Below, piece by piece: positions 6,147 to 7,578 of a DNA stretch of 7,578 nucleotides (the first letter of the stretch is position 1; each line of letters opens with the position of its first letter). The DNA comes from Planctomycetaceae bacterium (GTDB lineage Bacteria > Planctomycetota > Planctomycetia > Pirellulales > UBA1268). A program made the translations under genes and the position numbers. A model generated the notes under the pieces. The model did not search any database and was not told the origin of the DNA. It was given only the letters and a program-made list of their open reading frames with translations. The DNA is taken from contig SIAG01000194.1 of NCBI GenBank assembly GCA_009691925.1, positions 1-7,578 of the forward strand. The letters run 5' to 3'.

Positions 6147-6455
6147 GAGGTTCTTCAGGGCACGGACACGCACCTTGACGCTGGCCGGCTTCGCCGGACG
6201 GTCCTGCAGTTCGCCGGTGAAGGGGTTCTTGACGCCCTTCTGGGCGGGACGTGAAGGCACCTTGCGGCGCTCGATCTTCACCAGACCGGGAATCGAGAAC
6301 ACCCCGATGCCGGAGCCCTTGAGAGACTTCTGGATCTCACTGGTGAGGTGATCCAACACGAGGACCACATCCTTCTTCGCAAGGCCGGTCGACTCCGAGA
6401 TGTTCCGGAGGATCTCGGTCTTCGTGAGCGGCTTGCTGCCCGACTTCTTCGCCAT
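6126..6455 (-). CDS. HU-family DNA-binding protein
   Basis: The 109-aa basic protein is a histone-like nucleoid protein that binds and bends DNA as a dimer. TKTEILRNISESTGLAKKD (11-29) is the N-terminal helix pair, and VLVLDHLTSEIQKSL (31-45) completes the dimer core. GIGVFSIPGLVKIERR (49-64) is the beta saddle. The DNA-binding arm follows, with GVKNPFTGE (74-82) matching the 'GRNPxTG' tip motif including the intercalating-type Pro78. VRVRALKNLKAMV ends the protein. It is somewhat longer than E. coli HU (about 90 aa), with a basic N-terminal extension (MAKKSGSK) as in planctomycete members. The ATG at 6455 is chosen over an in-frame ATG at 6578 because GGGAG lies 8 nt upstream and homology starts there; the longer form would read through the predicted promoter and leader. 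The stop codon lies inside the 28-bp repeat. Confidence 0.95.
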   Translation of the reverse strand: MAKKSGSKPLTKTEILRNISESTGLAKKDVVLVLDHLTSEIQKSLKGSGIGVFSIPGLVKIERRKVPSRPAQKGVKNPFTGELQDRPAKPASVKVRVRALKNLKAMVAG

Positions 6456-6463
6456 CGCCTCGT

Positions 6464-6468
6464 CTCCC
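6464..6468 (-). promoter_or_regulatory. Ribosome binding site of the HU gene
   Basis: On the minus strand GGGAG lies 8 nt before the ATG at 6455. This decides the start against the upstream in-frame ATG at 6578. A second GAGG only 2 nt before the ATG is too close to act. Confidence 0.65.
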
Positions 6469-6509
6469 AATGGAAAGGTTTGGTGTGCGGCAGGATCCCC
6501 GCCGCTGAC

Positions 6510-6543
6510 CCGAACCCGGCAACGCAAGCCGGGAAAGGTTCGG
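6510..6543 (-). promoter_or_regulatory. Hairpin in the HU 5' leader
   Basis: An inner stem pairs CCCGGC (6515-6520) with GCCGGG (6528-6533) around a 7-nt loop. An outer stem pairs CCGAA (6510-6514) with TTCGG (6539-6543), leaving a 5-nt bulge (6534-6538). If transcription starts near 6539, the outer strand is partly at or before the 5' end and the inner stem would sit close to the transcript's start. It could stabilise the mRNA or control expression. No T-run follows, so it is not a classical attenuator. Confidence 0.45.
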
Positions 6544-6545
6544 TG

Positions 6546-6573
6546 ATTAGAGGCTCTGGAAATGAAATTGCAA
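6546..6573 (-). promoter_or_regulatory. Candidate sigma-70-type promoter of the HU gene
   Basis: On the minus strand, -35 TTGCAA (6573-6568) and -10 TCTAAT (6551-6546) are separated by 16 nt. Each hexamer is close to consensus (TTGACA / TATAAT). They sit in the most AT-rich patch of the intergenic region. The predicted start near 6539 gives a leader of about 84 nt. Confidence 0.55.
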
Positions 6574-6867
6574 ACCAAAACCCCAATGATTTCCGGGGAA
6601 AATCCCGGTTGGGCGGTAGCGAGGGGCTACGGCGGTGGGGGGACGGCTTCCTTGCTGCCCGGCTGGCGAACGGTCTAGGATAGAAGGGCGATGAGTGGTT
6701 TAGATGCCGCTGCGATCGCCAGACAGTGCTGAAAAAAGCCATTTTTGATCCCTTCCCCCCGATACCCGGCTGCTGGCGGGGAGGGAGAAAACCGGCCCCC
6801 TGGTCGTTCCAGTCGGGAGGTTGTCCGGGGTGGTGGCCAGATTCCGCTAGGTGACTCGGGGGAAGCG
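6574..6867. other. Intergenic region between divergent HU and the partial exported protein gene
   Basis: Together with the HU leader this makes about 410 nt without a convincing gene (6456-6867). Beyond the HU promoter it holds nested short inverted repeats at 6582-6613: CCCAA/TTGGG outside and CCGGG/CCCGG inside. It also has a possible plus-strand promoter at 6652-6681 and an A/T-rich patch at 6732-6748. The longer reading frames here lack recognisable protein motifs and overlap the regulatory signals. No RNA gene is recognised. Confidence 0.5.
6652..6681 (+). promoter_or_regulatory. Weak candidate promoter for the downstream exported protein gene
   Basis: TTGCTG (6652-6657) and TAGGAT (6676-6681) are separated by 18 nt, each 4 of 6 to consensus. 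A start near 6688 would give a leader of about 180 nt to the ATG at 6868. The match could be due to chance. Confidence 0.3.
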
Positions 6868-7578
6868 ATGGCACGGTCGAACCGCTGGTTGGGCTGGTGC
6901 AGGGCACCTCGCCGGGGATCGGAGGCCGTCCCGGGGCAGACGGTCCGGGGGACGTTTTCCACTCCAGCCATCCTGCTGGTGATCGCTGTCACCGCCTTGG
7001 TCGTCTTCGGCTTTTGGCCATCCCCCGGCGTTGCCCAGCAGGCGGAAACGCGGGAGGAACCGCTCGACGAAGCGGCCGCGGAGGCCGATCCCCCGCGCCC
7101 CGGCGACACCGACGGCCCGGCCGACGAATCTGGCGACGGCGGCGACGATGGGGGCGTTGCGCTCCCCACCGACCGACTCAAGGAGCGTCAACTTGACCGC
7201 GTCCGCCGCCTCATCACCGAAGAACGCTGGAGCGATTCGGCGACGCTCGTCGACGAGATCCTCGGGGGAGACCGCGATTTTTTCTTCCGTCCGCCGGGGG
7301 GCGAGAGCACTTGGCGGAGCATCAAGACGGAAACGAACCGTCTCCTCGGGACGCTCCCCGAGGCCGGGAGGACGGCCTACGAAATCCAGTTCCGTGCCCG
7401 CGCGGATAGGCTCCTCGAGCAGGCGATCGGAGCCGACGATCAGGTCGCGATTGTGGCGGTGGCCAGGCGCTGGTTTCACACCCCCGCGGGGAGGCGGGCG
7501 ACGATGCTTGCGGCGCTCGACGCCCTGGAGAGTGGCCGGCCACTCGAGGCGGCAGCCTGGCTCGAACGGCTGGCCAGT
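6868..7578 (+). CDS. Exported planctomycete protein, probable N-terminal part of a PQQ/BamB-like propeller protein (partial)
   Basis: An open frame of 237 codons runs to the window end without a stop. GGGGGAA at 6858-6864 is a good ribosome binding site for the ATG at 6868. Residues 1-33 are basic and 34-50 (AILLVIAVTALVVFGFW) are hydrophobic. A signal peptide with cleavage near GVA (54-56) or a membrane anchor is likely. An acidic, Pro/Gly/Asp-rich linker follows (about 59-98). Residues 103-237 are helical and TPR-like: LDRVRRLITEERWSDSATLV (109-128), LLGTLPEAGRTAYEIQF (159-175), RADRLLEQAI (178-187), RRWFHTPAGRRATMLAALDAL (200-220), ESGRPLEAAAWLERL (221-235). This pattern ('Y...fg..A...L..A...v..ryf.T.aG..A...La...l..G....A...l.rL') resembles the N-terminal region of planctomycete proteins that continue into PQQ-type beta-propellers. 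The propeller itself is beyond the window, so the family is inferred from memory. The coding region is divergent from HU. Confidence 0.65.
   Translation, partial: MARSNRWLGWCRAPRRGSEAVPGQTVRGTFSTPAILLVIAVTALVVFGFWPSPGVAQQAETREEPLDEAAAEADPPRPGDTDGPADESGDGGDDGGVALPTDRLKERQLDRVRRLITEERWSDSATLVDEILGGDRDFFFRPPGGESTWRSIKTETNRLLGTLPEAGRTAYEIQFRARADRLLEQAIGADDQVAIVAVARRWFHTPAGRRATMLAALDALESGRPLEAAAWLERLAS

Noticed and set aside
6278..6907. 209-codon minus-strand frame across the HU 5' region
   Set aside because: It overlaps HU in a different frame, its promoter and leader, and is Arg/Ser/Pro-rich low-complexity translation of GC-rich DNA.
6847..7479. 210-codon minus-strand frame
   Set aside because: It is antisense to the partial exported protein, which has a good ribosome binding site, signal segment and coherent helical pattern.

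Overview
The window reads as a stretch of planctomycete chromosome, most likely from the Pirellulales side of the phylum. The evidence is a GC-rich genome, a Ser/Thr kinase with the short N-terminal 'fQa..mLaGr...LGqY' module typical of planctomycete kinases, an HU protein of the lysine-rich 'MAKK...PLTKTEIL' type, and a partial exported protein resembling the N-terminal region of planctomycete PQQ-propeller proteins. The lineage is inferred from recalled family features, not from a search.

Layout: (1) 1-826 is the end of an rRNA operon: the last ~513 nt of 23S rRNA, a ~150 nt spacer with hairpins, 5S rRNA and a strong intrinsic terminator. (2) 910-2239 holds two divergent housekeeping genes, a Maf nucleotide pyrophosphatase (minus) and an RluA-family pseudouridine synthase (plus). 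Their ATG start codons overlap in one CATG. (3) 2250-3878 is a membrane-anchored Ser/Thr protein kinase 10 nt behind the pseudouridine synthase, probably in its operon. (4) 3948-4020 is tRNA-Phe(GAA) with its own -10-like element. (5) 4193-4699 is a small HEAT-repeat protein. (6) 4890-5960 is an exported nuclease whose residues match the animal DNase I active site closely. (7) 5984-6573 is a complete HU unit on the minus strand: promoter candidate, leader hairpin, gene, a 28-bp unit repeated three times at the gene's tail, and a terminator. (8) 6868 to the end is the 5' part of an exported protein that runs off the window.

The genes are mostly unrelated housekeeping functions (translation RNAs, RNA modification, nucleotide-pool cleaning, nucleoid structure) plus signalling and exported accessory functions. 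I see no mobile element, CRISPR array, phage gene or toxin-antitoxin pair, and no convincing new multi-gene system. The points most worth a second look are the perfect triplication of the HU gene tail, the DNase I-like exported nuclease, and the shared start site of maf and the pseudouridine synthase.
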